DNA from: Acidobacteriota bacterium
Lineage (GTDB): Bacteria > Acidobacteriota > Terriglobia > Bryobacterales > Bryobacteraceae
DNA length: 64,000 nucleotides
Direction: 5' to 3'
Assembly: GCA_018268715.1 (NCBI GenBank)
Contig: JAFDVZ010000003.1
Span: 248,001-312,000, forward strand
Below the pieces are notes generated by a model. The model saw only the letters and a program-made list of their open reading frames with translations, had not been told where the DNA came from and ran no database searches. This document shows positions 17,673 through 27,188 of this stretch, one piece after another (positions within the stretch are counted from its first letter, which is position 1; each line of letters opens with the position of its first letter). A program made the translations under genes and the position numbers.

Positions 17673-19475
17673 CTACCATCCCACCGGACTCCCCGCGTTC
17701 TGCTCGTCGAGCCACTTCTTCAGCGGCGCGAAGTAATCGAGCATCGCCGTCGCGTCCATCCGGCGTTCGCCCGTCAGCGCCTCCATGGCGTCGGGCCAGG
17801 GCCGGCTCTGCCCCATCTCGAGCATCTTGCGCAATCGCGCGCCCGCCTCCGGGTTGCCGTACACCGAACAGCGGTGCAGCGGGCCCTTGCAGCCGGCCAG
17901 GCGCGCCAAGGCGCGGTGAAACTGAAACTGCTGAATCTCGGCCAGGAAGTATCGCGCATAGGGTGTGTTCGAGGCGACGTGATACTTCGCGCCGGGGTCG
18001 AAATCGCTCTCGCCGCGCGGCGACGGCGGCGCCACTCCCTGATACTTCAGCTTCAGGTCCCACCAGGCGCGGTTGTAACCGGCGGGCTTCACTTCGCCCG
18101 CGAACACCTTCCAGCGCCATTGGTCGATCACCAGTCCGAACGGCAGAAACGCGACCTTCTCCAGCGCCCGGTCGAGCAGCAGCCCGATATCCTTTGACGC
18201 GTCCGGCGCCGAGTTCAGCAAACCGATTTTGACCAGGTACTCCGGAGTCACGCTGAGCGCGATCGTGTCGCCCACCGCTTCGTGAAAACCGTCGTTGGCC
18301 GAGTCGCGAAACTGAAATGGCAGCTTGTTGTAGGCCCGCTGATAGAAGTTATGGCCTAACTCATGGTGGATGGTGGCGAAATATTCGGCCGTCGAGTCAA
18401 TGCACATCTTCACTCGCAGGTCGTCGGCGGCGTCGATATCCCAGGCGCTCGCGTGACACACCACCTCGCGGTCGCGCGGCTTGGCGAACATGGACCGTTC
18501 CCAGAACGTCGCCGGCAGCGGCGCGAATCCAAGCGATGTGAAAAACCGTTCGCCGAACCTCACCATGTCCTGGGGAGTGGCGTTGCGAGCCTTCAAAATC
18601 CGCGTCAGGTCATAGCCGGGATCGGCGTCGGCGGGCGCCACCAAGGGGTAGATATTGCCCCATTCCTGCGCCCACAGGTTGCCCAACAGTTCGGCCGGGA
18701 TCGGTCCTTTAGCGGGAACGACGTCCGCGCCGTACTTCTCCACCAGACGTTTGCGCACGTAGGCGTGCAGCGACACATAAAGCGGCCGCACCTGTTCCCA
18801 CAATCGGTCCAACTCGCGGGCGAACTCATCCGGCGCCATGTCGTACTTGGAGCGCCACATGGCGCCCGTGTCGGAAAAACCCAACTCGCGCGCGCCCTTG
18901 TTCGATAACTCGACGAAACGCTGGTAGTCGGCGCGCATGGGAGCGCCGACCGCGTGCCATCCGGTCCACACGCGGGCGAGCCGTTTCGGATCTCGATCGG
19001 CGGCGAGAACCCGCCCGATCTCCTCAATGTCCATGCAATCGCCGCCGCCCGGAGGGCAGTACTTGCCGCGGCCATAGGCGCCTTCGAGACCGGAGGCGAT
19101 CCGGGTCAACTCCTCGCTTTCGGCGGGATTGGCCGGCGCCGCCATGGTGAGCGACAACTTCAGCAGTTTCAGTTGACGCGCCTGGTCCGGCGGCAGGGTC
19201 AGTCCATCGAACTCGACGGCCTGCTTGGCCAGCCGCACGGTGGCCTGAATGAAGCGCTCGTCGGCCTGGGCGGCCAGCAGTTCGGTGTCGTAGGTGATGT
19301 GGGTGGACCGCACCCAACTGGCGCGCTGGCCCTCCACCGACAACTTCAGCAGCTCCGCGTTCGCCTTCTCAAGGAACGCCCGAGCGTCGGCCGGCGTCTT
19401 TCGAGAAGCGGGTAACAGCCAACTGGCGGCGGCGAACAGAGCGGCCGCGGCTGCGAACGTGGAGCGTAACGTCAT
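17673..19475 (-). CDS. M2-family peptidase (peptidyl-dipeptidase A / ACE-like)
   Basis: The 600-aa zinc peptidase starts at ATG 19475 with a signal peptide (MTLRSTFAAAAALFAAASWLL). The zinc site is HHELGH with H371, E372 and H375, followed downstream by the glutamate helix DGFHEAVGD. The motif spacing and overall length match bacterial homologues of angiotensin-converting enzyme, which remove C-terminal dipeptides. It should act in the periplasm or outside the cell on peptides. An in-frame extension up to 19655 exists but overlaps the divergent gene's upstream region and lacks signal features. Confidence 0.92.
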   Translation of the reverse strand: MTLRSTFAAAAALFAAASWLLPASRKTPADARAFLEKANAELLKLSVEGQRASWVRSTHITYDTELLAAQADERFIQATVRLAKQAVEFDGLTLPPDQARQLKLLKLSLTMAAPANPAESEELTRIASGLEGAYGRGKYCPPGGGDCMDIEEIGRVLAADRDPKRLARVWTGWHAVGAPMRADYQRFVELSNKGARELGFSDTGAMWRSKYDMAPDEFARELDRLWEQVRPLYVSLHAYVRKRLVEKYGADVVPAKGPIPAELLGNLWAQEWGNIYPLVAPADADPGYDLTRILKARNATPQDMVRFGERFFTSLGFAPLPATFWERSMFAKPRDREVVCHASAWDIDAADDLRVKMCIDSTAEYFATIHHELGHNFYQRAYNKLPFQFRDSANDGFHEAVGDTIALSVTPEYLVKIGLLNSAPDASKDIGLLLDRALEKVAFLPFGLVIDQWRWKVFAGEVKPAGYNRAWWDLKLKYQGVAPPSPRGESDFDPGAKYHVASNTPYARYFLAEIQQFQFHRALARLAGCKGPLHRCSVYGNPEAGARLRKMLEMGQSRPWPDAMEALTGERRMDATAMLDYFAPLKKWLDEQNAGSPVGW

Positions 19476-19497
19476 ACTTCTATAATGGTAATTCCGG

Positions 19498-20682
19498 ATG
19501 GCGACCGAAACGACCGCACTCGCACCGGCCGCGCGCATCCAGAGAACAGCGCTGTTAGGTTTGACGCTGTACTCGCTGGGACATTTCTTCGTCGATTTGT
19601 ACTCCGCTGCTCTGGGCGTGTTCCAGCCGCTACTGATCGACAAACTGCACTTCACGCTGGCCGAGGCCGGCGTGTTGGGCGGAGTGATGTCCTTCTCTTC
19701 GTCGGTGACTCAGCCGGCCTGGGGCTACCTGGCCGACCGTTTCAAGACGCGCCTGTTTTCCGCGTTGGGCCCCGCCGTCGCCGGCCTGTTCATCGCCTCG
19801 CTCGGATGGGCTCCGAACTACTGGACCGTCGCGCTGATGGTGCTGGCGGGCGGCGCGGGCATGGCGTCGTTCCACCCGCAGGCGTCCTCGCGCGCGACGG
19901 CCGGGCTGCCGAACCGCTCCCGTTGGATGGCGGTGTTCATCTCCGCCGGGACGTTGGGCGTGGCGGCGGGACCCGTCTACTTCTCGACCCTGTTCCGAAC
20001 GATGGGGCTGAAGGGGGCCGCCATCGGAGCGCTGCCCAGCGTGCTCGCCACAGTCCTGCTGGTTTTTCTACTCAGCGACGGAGAAAGCGGATCGGAAGCG
20101 CGCCGCGCCCCGTTTGACTGGCGCCCACTGGCCGCCGTCTGGCAGCCGCTGACTATTCTGTACCTGCTGGTCTTCATCCGTTCGGTGATCCAGATTTCGT
20201 TCATGCAGTTCCTGGTGCTGTACCTGCACCGCGAGCGGGCCATGCCGCTCGAAGCCGCCAGTTGGGCGCTTACGGCCTACGTGGCGGCGGGCGCGCTGGG
20301 AGGCCTGGCCGGCGGCAACCTGGCGGATCGCTTCGGCGGCAAGCGCATTATCCAGATCTCGATGCTCGGATGCCTGCCGTTCCTGGCGCTGTTCTACACC
20401 ACCACGGGCGTCGTCTCCATCGCCTGCCTGACGCTTGGCGGGCTGCTGTTGCTGTTCACCATTCCCGTGAATGTCGTCATGGCGCAGGAACTCGCGCCGA
20501 CTCAATCCGGAACGGTTTCCGCCTTGATGATGGGATTCGCATGGGGCATGGCGGGCCTGATCTTCATCCCGTTGACGGGCTGGATCGCCGACCGCTCCTC
20601 GCTGGGACTCGCGCTTGCGGCGCAAACCGCGCTGCCGTTTCTCGGGTTCGTTTTGACGTTTTGGTTGCGTGAGAAGAAATGA
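19498..20682 (+). CDS. MFS transporter, fosmidomycin-resistance (Fsr)-like
   Basis: The 394-aa protein has about 12 membrane helices. The N-terminal half ([21 protein letters not shown] and ASFHPQASS) matches the Fsr branch of the major facilitator family, whose characterised member exports fosmidomycin. The cytoplasmic loop [10 protein letters not shown] corresponds to the MFS motif A. Its stop overlaps the ATG of queC by 4 nt, so it is translationally coupled to 7-deazaguanine synthesis genes. It could simply be an exporter, or move a queuosine-pathway compound; the latter is speculation from position. Confidence 0.88.
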   Translation: MATETTALAPAARIQRTALLGLTLYSLGHFFVDLYSAALGVFQPLLIDKLHFTLAEAGVLGGVMSFSSSVTQPAWGYLADRFKTRLFSALGPAVAGLFIASLGWAPNYWTVALMVLAGGAGMASFHPQASSRATAGLPNRSRWMAVFISAGTLGVAAGPVYFSTLFRTMGLKGAAIGALPSVLATVLLVFLLSDGESGSEARRAPFDWRPLAAVWQPLTILYLLVFIRSVIQISFMQFLVLYLHRERAMPLEAASWALTAYVAAGALGGLAGGNLADRFGGKRIIQISMLGCLPFLALFYTTTGVVSIACLTLGGLLLLFTIPVNVVMAQELAPTQSGTVSALMMGFAWGMAGLIFIPLTGWIADRSSLGLALAAQTALPFLGFVLTFWLREKK

Positions 20683-21362
20683 AAGCAGTCTGCCTGTTGA
20701 GCGGAGGCCTCGACTCCTCCACCTGTCTCGCCATTGCCCGCGGCAACGGCTACTCCTGTTACGCGCTGTCGTTCGATTACGGCCAGCGCCATAAAGTGGA
20801 GCTGGACGCCGCCGCCCGCGTGGCGGCCGCGCTGGGGGCCGAGGGCCACATCACGGTTCCCATCAACCTGCGGGTGTTCGGGGGATCCGCCCTCACCGCC
20901 GACATCGACGTGCCCAAGTCGCGCGACGCGGCGGAAATGTCCGGCGGCATCCCGGTCACCTATGTGCCCGCGCGCAACACCGTGTTTCTGTCCATCGCGC
21001 TCGCCTGGGCCGAAGTCCTGGAAGCCTCCGACATCTTCATCGGCGTGAACGCCATCGACTATTCGGGCTATCCGGACTGCCGCCCCGAATTCATCGAGTC
21101 CTTTGAGCGCATGGCGAACCTGGCCACCAAGGCGGGCGTGGAAGGCCGCACCCGCGTGCGCATCCACACGCCGCTCATCGCCATGAGCAAGGCCGACATC
21201 GTACGCACCGCGCATTCGCTGGGCCTCGACTTCCGTCTGACGCACTCCTGCTACGATCCGGACGCATCCGGCCGTCCCTGCGGACTCTGCGATTCCTGCC
21301 TGCTGCGCAAGAAGGGCTTCGCGGACGCAGGCCTGGAGGATCCGCTGGACTACCGGGCATGA
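20679..21362 (+). CDS. queC: 7-cyano-7-deazaguanine synthase QueC
   Basis: The 227-aa enzyme begins with the PP-loop [13 protein letters not shown] that binds ATP. It ends with the zinc cluster [17 protein letters not shown]. It converts 7-carboxy-7-deazaguanine and ammonia to preQ0 in the queuosine pathway. It overlaps the upstream transporter and the downstream queE by 4 nt each (ATGA). Confidence 0.97.
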   Translation: MKAVCLLSGGLDSSTCLAIARGNGYSCYALSFDYGQRHKVELDAAARVAAALGAEGHITVPINLRVFGGSALTADIDVPKSRDAAEMSGGIPVTYVPARNTVFLSIALAWAEVLEASDIFIGVNAIDYSGYPDCRPEFIESFERMANLATKAGVEGRTRVRIHTPLIAMSKADIVRTAHSLGLDFRLTHSCYDPDASGRPCGLCDSCLLRKKGFADAGLEDPLDYRA

Positions 21363-22045
21363 AGATCGCCGAGATCTTCTACTCAGTGCAGGGAGAGGGC
21401 GTATTGGCGGGCGCGCCCAGCGTATTCGTCCGGACCAGCGGCTGCAATCTGCGCTGCGTGTGGTGCGACACCCCCTACACGTCGTGGACCGTCGAAGGCG
21501 AAACGCTGAGCGTCGGCGAGATCGTCGAGCGCGTCCGCCGCTACCCGGCCGCGCGCCACGTAGTGATCACCGGCGGCGAACCGATGCTGTTCCCCGAAAC
21601 CGCCGAACTCGCCGGCGAATTTCGCCGTCTGGGGCTCCACATCACCATCGAGACCGCCGGCACGGTGTTTCAGAAGCTCGAGTGCGACTTGATGAGCATC
21701 AGCCCGAAGCTGGCCAACTCGACGCCCCATCAGCGCGACGGCGGACGCTGGGCCGCCCGTCATGAAAGCCTGCGCTACCAGCCGGACGTCCTGCGGAAAC
21801 TGATGGGGGCCTACGAGCACCAGTTGAAGTTCGTGATCGCCGATCCGGCCGACATCGCGGAGGTGAAGCGGATCGCCGCCGAAGTGAACGCTACGGCCGC
21901 CCGCGTGGTGTTGATGCCGGAAGGCGTAACCCGCGAAACGCTGGCCGAGCGCGGCCGCTGGATCACCGGCGTCTGCATGAGCGAGGGCTACCGCTACAGC
22001 CCGCGCCTGCACGTCGACCTGTGGGGCGACGAAAGAGGCCGCTAG
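21359..22045 (+). CDS. queE: 7-carboxy-7-deazaguanine synthase QueE (radical SAM)
   Basis: The 228-aa protein carries the radical-SAM cluster motif CNLRCVWC (CxxxCxxC) near residue 30. It also has FYSVQGEG at the N-terminus and VITGGEPML, all typical of QueE. It forms 7-carboxy-7-deazaguanine from 6-carboxytetrahydropterin. The upstream enzymes QueD and FolE are not in the window. A downstream gap of about 85 nt separates it from the kinase. Confidence 0.96.
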   Translation: MKIAEIFYSVQGEGVLAGAPSVFVRTSGCNLRCVWCDTPYTSWTVEGETLSVGEIVERVRRYPAARHVVITGGEPMLFPETAELAGEFRRLGLHITIETAGTVFQKLECDLMSISPKLANSTPHQRDGGRWAARHESLRYQPDVLRKLMGAYEHQLKFVIADPADIAEVKRIAAEVNATAARVVLMPEGVTRETLAERGRWITGVCMSEGYRYSPRLHVDLWGDERGR

Positions 22046-22130
22046 TCTAGCAGCCCGCGGTCCCAAGTGACTTGCGCCACGGGCCGCTGGACTTCCGCCG
22101 CCGCTTACGTAAAATTGTAAAGTACTCACT

Positions 22131-25067
22131 GTGTCCCGAACGATCCTCGTCGTGAGTGGAGGGAAGCGCCCGGCTCTCGACGCGTTGAAGGCGGCCCTGC
22201 TTTCGGCCGGCTTCACGGTCGTCGAATCTGGATCGGCGGAGGCCGCCGCGGCCCTCGCCCCCGCCCTGATCGTTCTACCCTGCGATCCGGACGGCCTTGA
22301 AGCGAGTCGCCGGCTGAAGGCGACCCCCTCGCTTCAAGCGATCCCCATTCTCCACATTCCGGGCCTGATCGCGACGCCCAATCCGCTGGCCGCCTCCATC
22401 GAAAGCGGCGGCGCCGCCTATCTGGAGCGGCCCGAGGACGTCGACGACCTGGTGAAGGTGGTGGAATCGCTGATCGATCGAACCGCCGCGGATTCCCGCT
22501 GTCGCACGATGATGGCGTGCACCACCGCCGAGATTCACCAGTGGCGCGTGGTCACCGGTCCGGACGGCGCCATCGAAACGTGGCGGCTGGTGGACGCGAA
22601 CCCGGCCGCGTTGCGCGCCTGGGGCCTGACGCGGGGCCAAACGCTGAACCGGACGGTGGATGACATCATGGGCCCCGGGACCTTCGCGCGCTGCCTGCCC
22701 ACGATTCGGCGCGTGATGGAGGAGCGCATTTCCCTTACCTGCGAGGAGCACTTCCCCGCCCTGGGCAGACGCTACCGGCTGACCACCGTCCCGCTGTCGA
22801 ACGGCTTCGTCACCACCGGCGAGGACATCACCGAAATCAGACGCACGGAGGACGCGCTGCGGGAGACCGAGCAACGCCTCCGCCTGGCTCTCCGCAACGC
22901 GCCCATCTCCGTGGCGGCGCAGGATCGCGACCTGCGCTACGTCTGGGCGTTCAACCAGACGATGTCCTCCATCAACGCCATGCTGGGCCGGACCGACTAC
23001 GACCTGCTGCCCCGGGCCGACGCCGACCATGTCGTCGCCATGAAACGCCGCGTGCTCGAGGAAGGCATCGAACTGACCGAGCGCCTGTGGGTGAATCCGC
23101 CCACCGGACGCAAGTTCCTGGACGTGTTCTGGGAACCGCTCCGCGACGACTCCGGCGACGTCATCGGCGTCGCCTCCACCGCGCTCGACCTGACGGCGAT
23201 GAAGGTGGCCGAAGACGCGCTCCGCGAGAGCGAGGCGCACTACCGCACGCTGTCGGACACCATGTTGCAAGGCGTGGTCTATCAGGATCGCGAAGGCCGG
23301 ATCCTGTCCATGAACCCGGCCGCGGAGGCCATTCTCGGCAGGTCCCGCGAATCGTTCCTTGGCGCGAACTCGGAAGCGCATCAGAACGACACACTGCGCG
23401 AGGACGGCTCCCCCTTCCCGGGCCACGACCATCCTTCGATGGAGGCGCTACGCACCGGGCGGGAGGTGCGCGGCGTCTGCATGGGCATTCACAACCCTCG
23501 CGAGAACCGGCGCCGATGGATCAACATCACCGCCGTCCCGCTGTTCCGCCCCGGCGAGACGTCGCCCTACCAGGTCTATACGGTGTTTGAGGACGTGACG
23601 GAGCGGAAGCAGGCCGAACAGGCGCTGCGCGAATCCCGGGCGACGCTCGAGACGTTCTTCGCCGTCTCGCCGGGAATCCTGATTATTCTGGACTCGGAGT
23701 TCCGCTACCTGAACACCGATCCGTTGACGCCCTCCTATTTCGGGCTCGACCGCGCCACCATCGTCGGGAAGCGCATGAGCGATCTGGCGCCGGACTTTCT
23801 GAAGGAACACGGCGACCTGTTCCGCCAGGTGATCGACACCGGAAAGCCGGTTTTCAACGTCGCGATGAGCGGCGTCGCGCCGGCCACGGGCGAGACCACC
23901 TACTGGCGCGCCACCTATTTCCCCGTCCGGATCGCGGGCGGCGAAACCGGACTGGGCATTGTCGGAGTCGAGATTACGGACATCAGGAAGGCCGAGGCCG
24001 CCCTGCGCGCCAGCGAGGAGCAGTTCCGCACGCTCGCTAACGCCATCCCGCAGTTATGCTGGATGGCCCGCGGCGACGGCTGGATTTACTGGTATAACCA
24101 GCGCTGGCATGACTACACGGGCATGACGCCGGAACAGATGGAGGGCTGGGGCTGGCGTTCGGTCCACGATCCAGAAATGCTGCCGAAGGTGATCGAACGC
24201 TGGAATGCGACGCTCGAAACGGGAGAACCGTTTGACATGGTGTTCCCGCTGCGGGGCGCCGACGGCTCATTCCGTCCCTTCCTGACGCGGGTGGCGCCGG
24301 TGCGGGACGCCGACGGCGCGGTGACCGGCTGGTTCGGCTCAAACACCGACATCAGCGAGCAGTTGGCCATCGAGGACGCCCTGCGCCGCTCCAATCAGGA
24401 CCTGGAACAGTTCGCCTACGCCGCCAGCCACGACCTGCAGGAACCGTTGCGAACCATCTCGATCTATACGGAGATGCTGGCCCGCCGCCGCGTCGCCGGT
24501 GATGAGCAGGAGCGCCAGTTCATCGAGTGGATCCTGGCGGGCACGCGCCGGATGCAGGCCCTGTTGCAGGGGCTGCTCGAGTATTCGCGCATCAGCGCCG
24601 CCGACCTGGCCCCGGCCGAGGCCATCGACAGCGAGGAGGCCCTGGCCGTCGCGCTGCGCAATCTCAAGGGATCGATCGAGGAGTCCGGCGCGCTGGTCAC
24701 GCACGACGCCCTGCCCTGGGTCAACGCGCAGGAAGTCCATCTCATCCAGGTCTTCCAGAACCTGATCTCGAACGCCATCCGCTACCGGGCCGCAGCCCCG
24801 CCGCGCATCCACGTTTCGGTGACCGGCGCCGGCGCCTGGCGGCGCTTTTCCGTGGCGGACAACGGCATTGGAGTGGAGGCCAAATACTCCGACTACATCT
24901 TCCGCGTCTTCAAGCGCGTGGCGCCTTCGTCCGACTCGGGCGCGGGCGTCGGACTCGCCATCTGCAAGCGCATCGTCGAACGATGGGGCGGCCGCATCTG
25001 GGTGGAATCGGAGCCGGCCGCAGGCGCGACCTTCTATTTCACCGCGACCACGGCGCCGGACCTGTAA
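22131..25067 (+). CDS. Multi-PAS sensor histidine kinase with degenerate N-terminal receiver-like domain
   Basis: The 978-aa protein starts at GTG 22131. Residues 1-120 look like a receiver fold (ILVVSGGKRPAL and a C-terminal YLERP), but the phosphoacceptor region reads IVLPCDPDG without the usual DxxMP, so it is probably inactive. Five PAS/PAC units follow (about 140-755), each ended by an ITEIR- or DVTERK-like PAC boundary. Next come a HisKA domain with His767 in ASHDLQEPLR and a HATPase with N-box NAIRYRA and GVGLAICKRIV. No membrane helix is evident, so it is likely a cytosolic sensor. The FAYAASHDLQEPL type is that of phytochrome-like kinases. No response regulator is adjacent. Confidence 0.92.
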   Translation: MSRTILVVSGGKRPALDALKAALLSAGFTVVESGSAEAAAALAPALIVLPCDPDGLEASRRLKATPSLQAIPILHIPGLIATPNPLAASIESGGAAYLERPEDVDDLVKVVESLIDRTAADSRCRTMMACTTAEIHQWRVVTGPDGAIETWRLVDANPAALRAWGLTRGQTLNRTVDDIMGPGTFARCLPTIRRVMEERISLTCEEHFPALGRRYRLTTVPLSNGFVTTGEDITEIRRTEDALRETEQRLRLALRNAPISVAAQDRDLRYVWAFNQTMSSINAMLGRTDYDLLPRADADHVVAMKRRVLEEGIELTERLWVNPPTGRKFLDVFWEPLRDDSGDVIGVASTALDLTAMKVAEDALRESEAHYRTLSDTMLQGVVYQDREGRILSMNPAAEAILGRSRESFLGANSEAHQNDTLREDGSPFPGHDHPSMEALRTGREVRGVCMGIHNPRENRRRWINITAVPLFRPGETSPYQVYTVFEDVTERKQAEQALRESRATLETFFAVSPGILIILDSEFRYLNTDPLTPSYFGLDRATIVGKRMSDLAPDFLKEHGDLFRQVIDTGKPVFNVAMSGVAPATGETTYWRATYFPVRIAGGETGLGIVGVEITDIRKAEAALRASEEQFRTLANAIPQLCWMARGDGWIYWYNQRWHDYTGMTPEQMEGWGWRSVHDPEMLPKVIERWNATLETGEPFDMVFPLRGADGSFRPFLTRVAPVRDADGAVTGWFGSNTDISEQLAIEDALRRSNQDLEQFAYAASHDLQEPLRTISIYTEMLARRRVAGDEQERQFIEWILAGTRRMQALLQGLLEYSRISAADLAPAEAIDSEEALAVALRNLKGSIEESGALVTHDALPWVNAQEVHLIQVFQNLISNAIRYRAAAPPRIHVSVTGAGAWRRFSVADNGIGVEAKYSDYIFRVFKRVAPSSDSGAGVGLAICKRIVERWGGRIWVESEPAAGATFYFTATTAPDL

Positions 25068-25082
25068 AGCCCCGCGCCCCGG

Positions 25083-25994
25083 CTACAGATACCAGCGAAC
25101 GCCGACGTAGGCGCCAGGCATGTTAGCCCGCACCCAGTCGTTCTTCTTGGGCGACGTCTTCAGGTAGAACATCCGCCCGCCCAGGTCGATCTCGAGCTTC
25201 CCGCGCTTCACCGCCACATACGTGTCGATATCGTAGGTCGCCGCATGATGCGGGATCGTGAAGCCCGACGCCTGCGCCTCCCAGCGCACCGACTTCGAGA
25301 AGATCTTCTCGATCCCGACGCCAAGCGCCGGCAGCGCCAGTTTGTGCGATCCGTCCGAAGTGGTCTGATAGACGTTACCGGCGGTGTCGGTGGTCTGCGG
25401 ACCGTTCACGTACGTGTGCATCGTCGTGTACTGGAATTGGTACAGCGTCTTGATCCGCAACGTCGAGCCTTCGTAGGGAAACGGCCAGGTGAGATAATCC
25501 CACGACACCTTGATGTTCTGCAGCTTGTACTTCACCGACAGCGCGTCGCCGGCGTTATAGTCGGACCCGAACAGCAGCACCGCAGGCGCCGAGGTGGTGC
25601 TCGCCCAACTGCTGCGCGTCTGGAAGTAGGAAACCCGCAGCGTGTTATACCTTCCCGCCGGAATTCCGATGGTCACGCCCGGCGCCGGTTGGTTCGTCCC
25701 CGGATAATCGAGCGTGGCGGGACTGGCCTTCACGATGGCCGCGTGCCCATTGCGCATGTGCGGATGCGTGGGAGCGTACCAATACGACAGGCCCACCCAC
25801 AAGCCTTCGTCCTGCGGGTCGGCCGGCGCGCTCTTGGGCGTCGACTTGGCTCCGGCCGACGGCGCGGACGCCGCGTCCTTGGCCGTTTGACCGGCCTGCG
25901 CCGCCTCCTGAGCAAATCCCTGTTGTGCGGCCCACAGCAGCGCTGCCTGGGCCAATACCGCTATTCGCAAAGAAACCACGATCCCTCTCGTCAA
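25083..25994 (-). CDS. Putative outer-membrane beta-barrel protein
   Basis: The protein of about 300 aa has a signal peptide ending AAQQGFAQ, an Ala/Ser/Pro-rich stretch (30-60) and then alternating amphipathic strands with many aromatics. It ends in YVGVRWYL, the terminal aromatic expected of outer-membrane barrels. The family is not recognised. The start is uncertain: TTG 25994 has no ribosome site, while GTG 25979 follows AGAGGG closely. It converges on the histidine kinase, only 15 nt away. Confidence 0.75.
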   Translation of the reverse strand: MTRGIVVSLRIAVLAQAALLWAAQQGFAQEAAQAGQTAKDAASAPSAGAKSTPKSAPADPQDEGLWVGLSYWYAPTHPHMRNGHAAIVKASPATLDYPGTNQPAPGVTIGIPAGRYNTLRVSYFQTRSSWASTTSAPAVLLFGSDYNAGDALSVKYKLQNIKVSWDYLTWPFPYEGSTLRIKTLYQFQYTTMHTYVNGPQTTDTAGNVYQTTSDGSHKLALPALGVGIEKIFSKSVRWEAQASGFTIPHHAATYDIDTYVAVKRGKLEIDLGGRMFYLKTSPKKNDWVRANMPGAYVGVRWYL

Positions 25995-26152
25995 TGGACT
26001 GAAGCTATTGATTCTACCAACGCCGCCCCGCGCAGCGTTGTTTCAACGGCTCCGTAAAGGTTTGTATGGAACGCCGCTCCCACGTTTACCATTCTTTACC
26101 GCCGTTCATCTTTCGCGTTCGTCTTCTCCATTGAACGGACGGAACACACTCC

Positions 26153-26320
26153 ATGACGTGGAACAGCCTGCAAATCCTCAACCGGTTGGGACTCTGGTTC
26201 CCGGCCGCCATCTGCATGTTGCTCGTGTCATTGTCGGCCTGCGCGGACGTCGAATTCGCCGCGTCAGGATGGCTCCTGGCCGCCCGCTTCCTTTCGCTTC
26301 CGGTGGGACGCCGGCAGTAA
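26153..26320 (+). CDS. Possible small membrane protein (55 aa)
   Basis: Within the gap 25995-26321 an ATG at 26153 opens a 55-codon frame ending TAA at 26318-26320. It encodes two hydrophobic segments (LWFPAAICMLLVSLSAC and GWLLAARFLSL) and a basic end (VGRRQ). A ribosome site is not convincing and no homologue is recalled, so it may be chance. The remaining gap shows nothing else. Confidence 0.3.
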   Translation: MTWNSLQILNRLGLWFPAAICMLLVSLSACADVEFAASGWLLAARFLSLPVGRRQ

Positions 26321-26321
26321 C

Positions 26322-27188
26322 CTATGGCGTAATAACCCCGATCCGGGCGCCCACCAGAGCGCCCGGGTCGAACCATCCGATGCTCCGCCCGAACCAGGTG
26401 GAGCGAGCTGCCGACGGCGCCTGCTTGCCCCAGAACAGAAGCGCGAACGGCGCCTCTCCGAACGCTTCCAGCCGATCGGCTGCCACGCCCGGACCATCGG
26501 CCGCCGCCAGCACCGCCGGAGTCCCCGGAAACCACGCGAGCGTCGCCCCCAGCGCCTTGTCCGTCTGCCGCTGCGGCTCCGCGAGCCCGAACGTCGACCG
26601 CCATTTCGCGATCGTCCCCTCCAGGTCGCGCACCGCAACCACGATCAGCGCGATCCCGTCGTAGCCCTTCACCGAAGCCTTCCCGTTCGGATACACGCGC
26701 AGTTCGCGCGCCGTATCATCCTGGATGAGGAACGGCATCCGCAATCCGTGCGGTCCCGGCCCGACGCCGCCGCTGGTCCACTTCAGCTGCTTACCGTCGG
26801 GGCGGACGCGACCGCCCGGCTGCGGCTGCACCGCGACGCCCGCTTTCCCCATGCGCTCGGCTTCCGCGCGGATGTCGCGCACGGAAACGGCCCAGGCGCA
26901 GACGCCGCCGTCCTTCTCGATGAACGGTCCCCAATCGTGCTTGGCGGCGCTCGCGCCCGGCTGCGCCGCGATCAGTTCCAGGTAGGAGCCATCGGCGAAA
27001 CTGGCGATAGCCATCTCGGTCATGCCGTTGGTGTGTCTGCCCCCGTATTCGGCGGAAATCCCCGCCGCCGCGAAGGCCTTGGTCAGCGTCGCCAAGTCCC
27101 GCCCGGCGACAGTCACGTGGTCGACTTTCAGGTCCATGGCGATCAACGGCGCTACGGCCAGCAGCGCCCCCCAACAAATTCCCTTCAT
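26322..27188 (-). CDS. VOC/glyoxalase-like domain protein, exported
   Basis: The 288-aa protein has a short signal-like N-terminus (MKGICWGALLAVAPLIA). It is followed by KVDHVTVAGRDLATL, the start of a glyoxalase-like (VOC superfamily) fold with a duplicated beta-alpha-beta-beta-beta unit around residues 20-175 and 180-285. His24 and Glu71 in YLEL sit where metal ligands lie in VOC proteins, so it may be a metal-dependent enzyme or binding protein. The ATG overlaps the stop of the upstream M28 peptidase (27185-27188), so the two are translationally coupled. Confidence 0.8.
   Translation of the reverse strand: MKGICWGALLAVAPLIAMDLKVDHVTVAGRDLATLTKAFAAAGISAEYGGRHTNGMTEMAIASFADGSYLELIAAQPGASAAKHDWGPFIEKDGGVCAWAVSVRDIRAEAERMGKAGVAVQPQPGGRVRPDGKQLKWTSGGVGPGPHGLRMPFLIQDDTARELRVYPNGKASVKGYDGIALIVVAVRDLEGTIAKWRSTFGLAEPQRQTDKALGATLAWFPGTPAVLAAADGPGVAADRLEAFGEAPFALLFWGKQAPSAARSTWFGRSIGWFDPGALVGARIGVITP

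Noticed and set aside
19476-19655. In-frame extension upstream of the M2 peptidase signal peptide
   Set aside because: It overlaps the start region of the divergent transporter gene and has no signal or domain; ATG 19475 begins a signal peptide.
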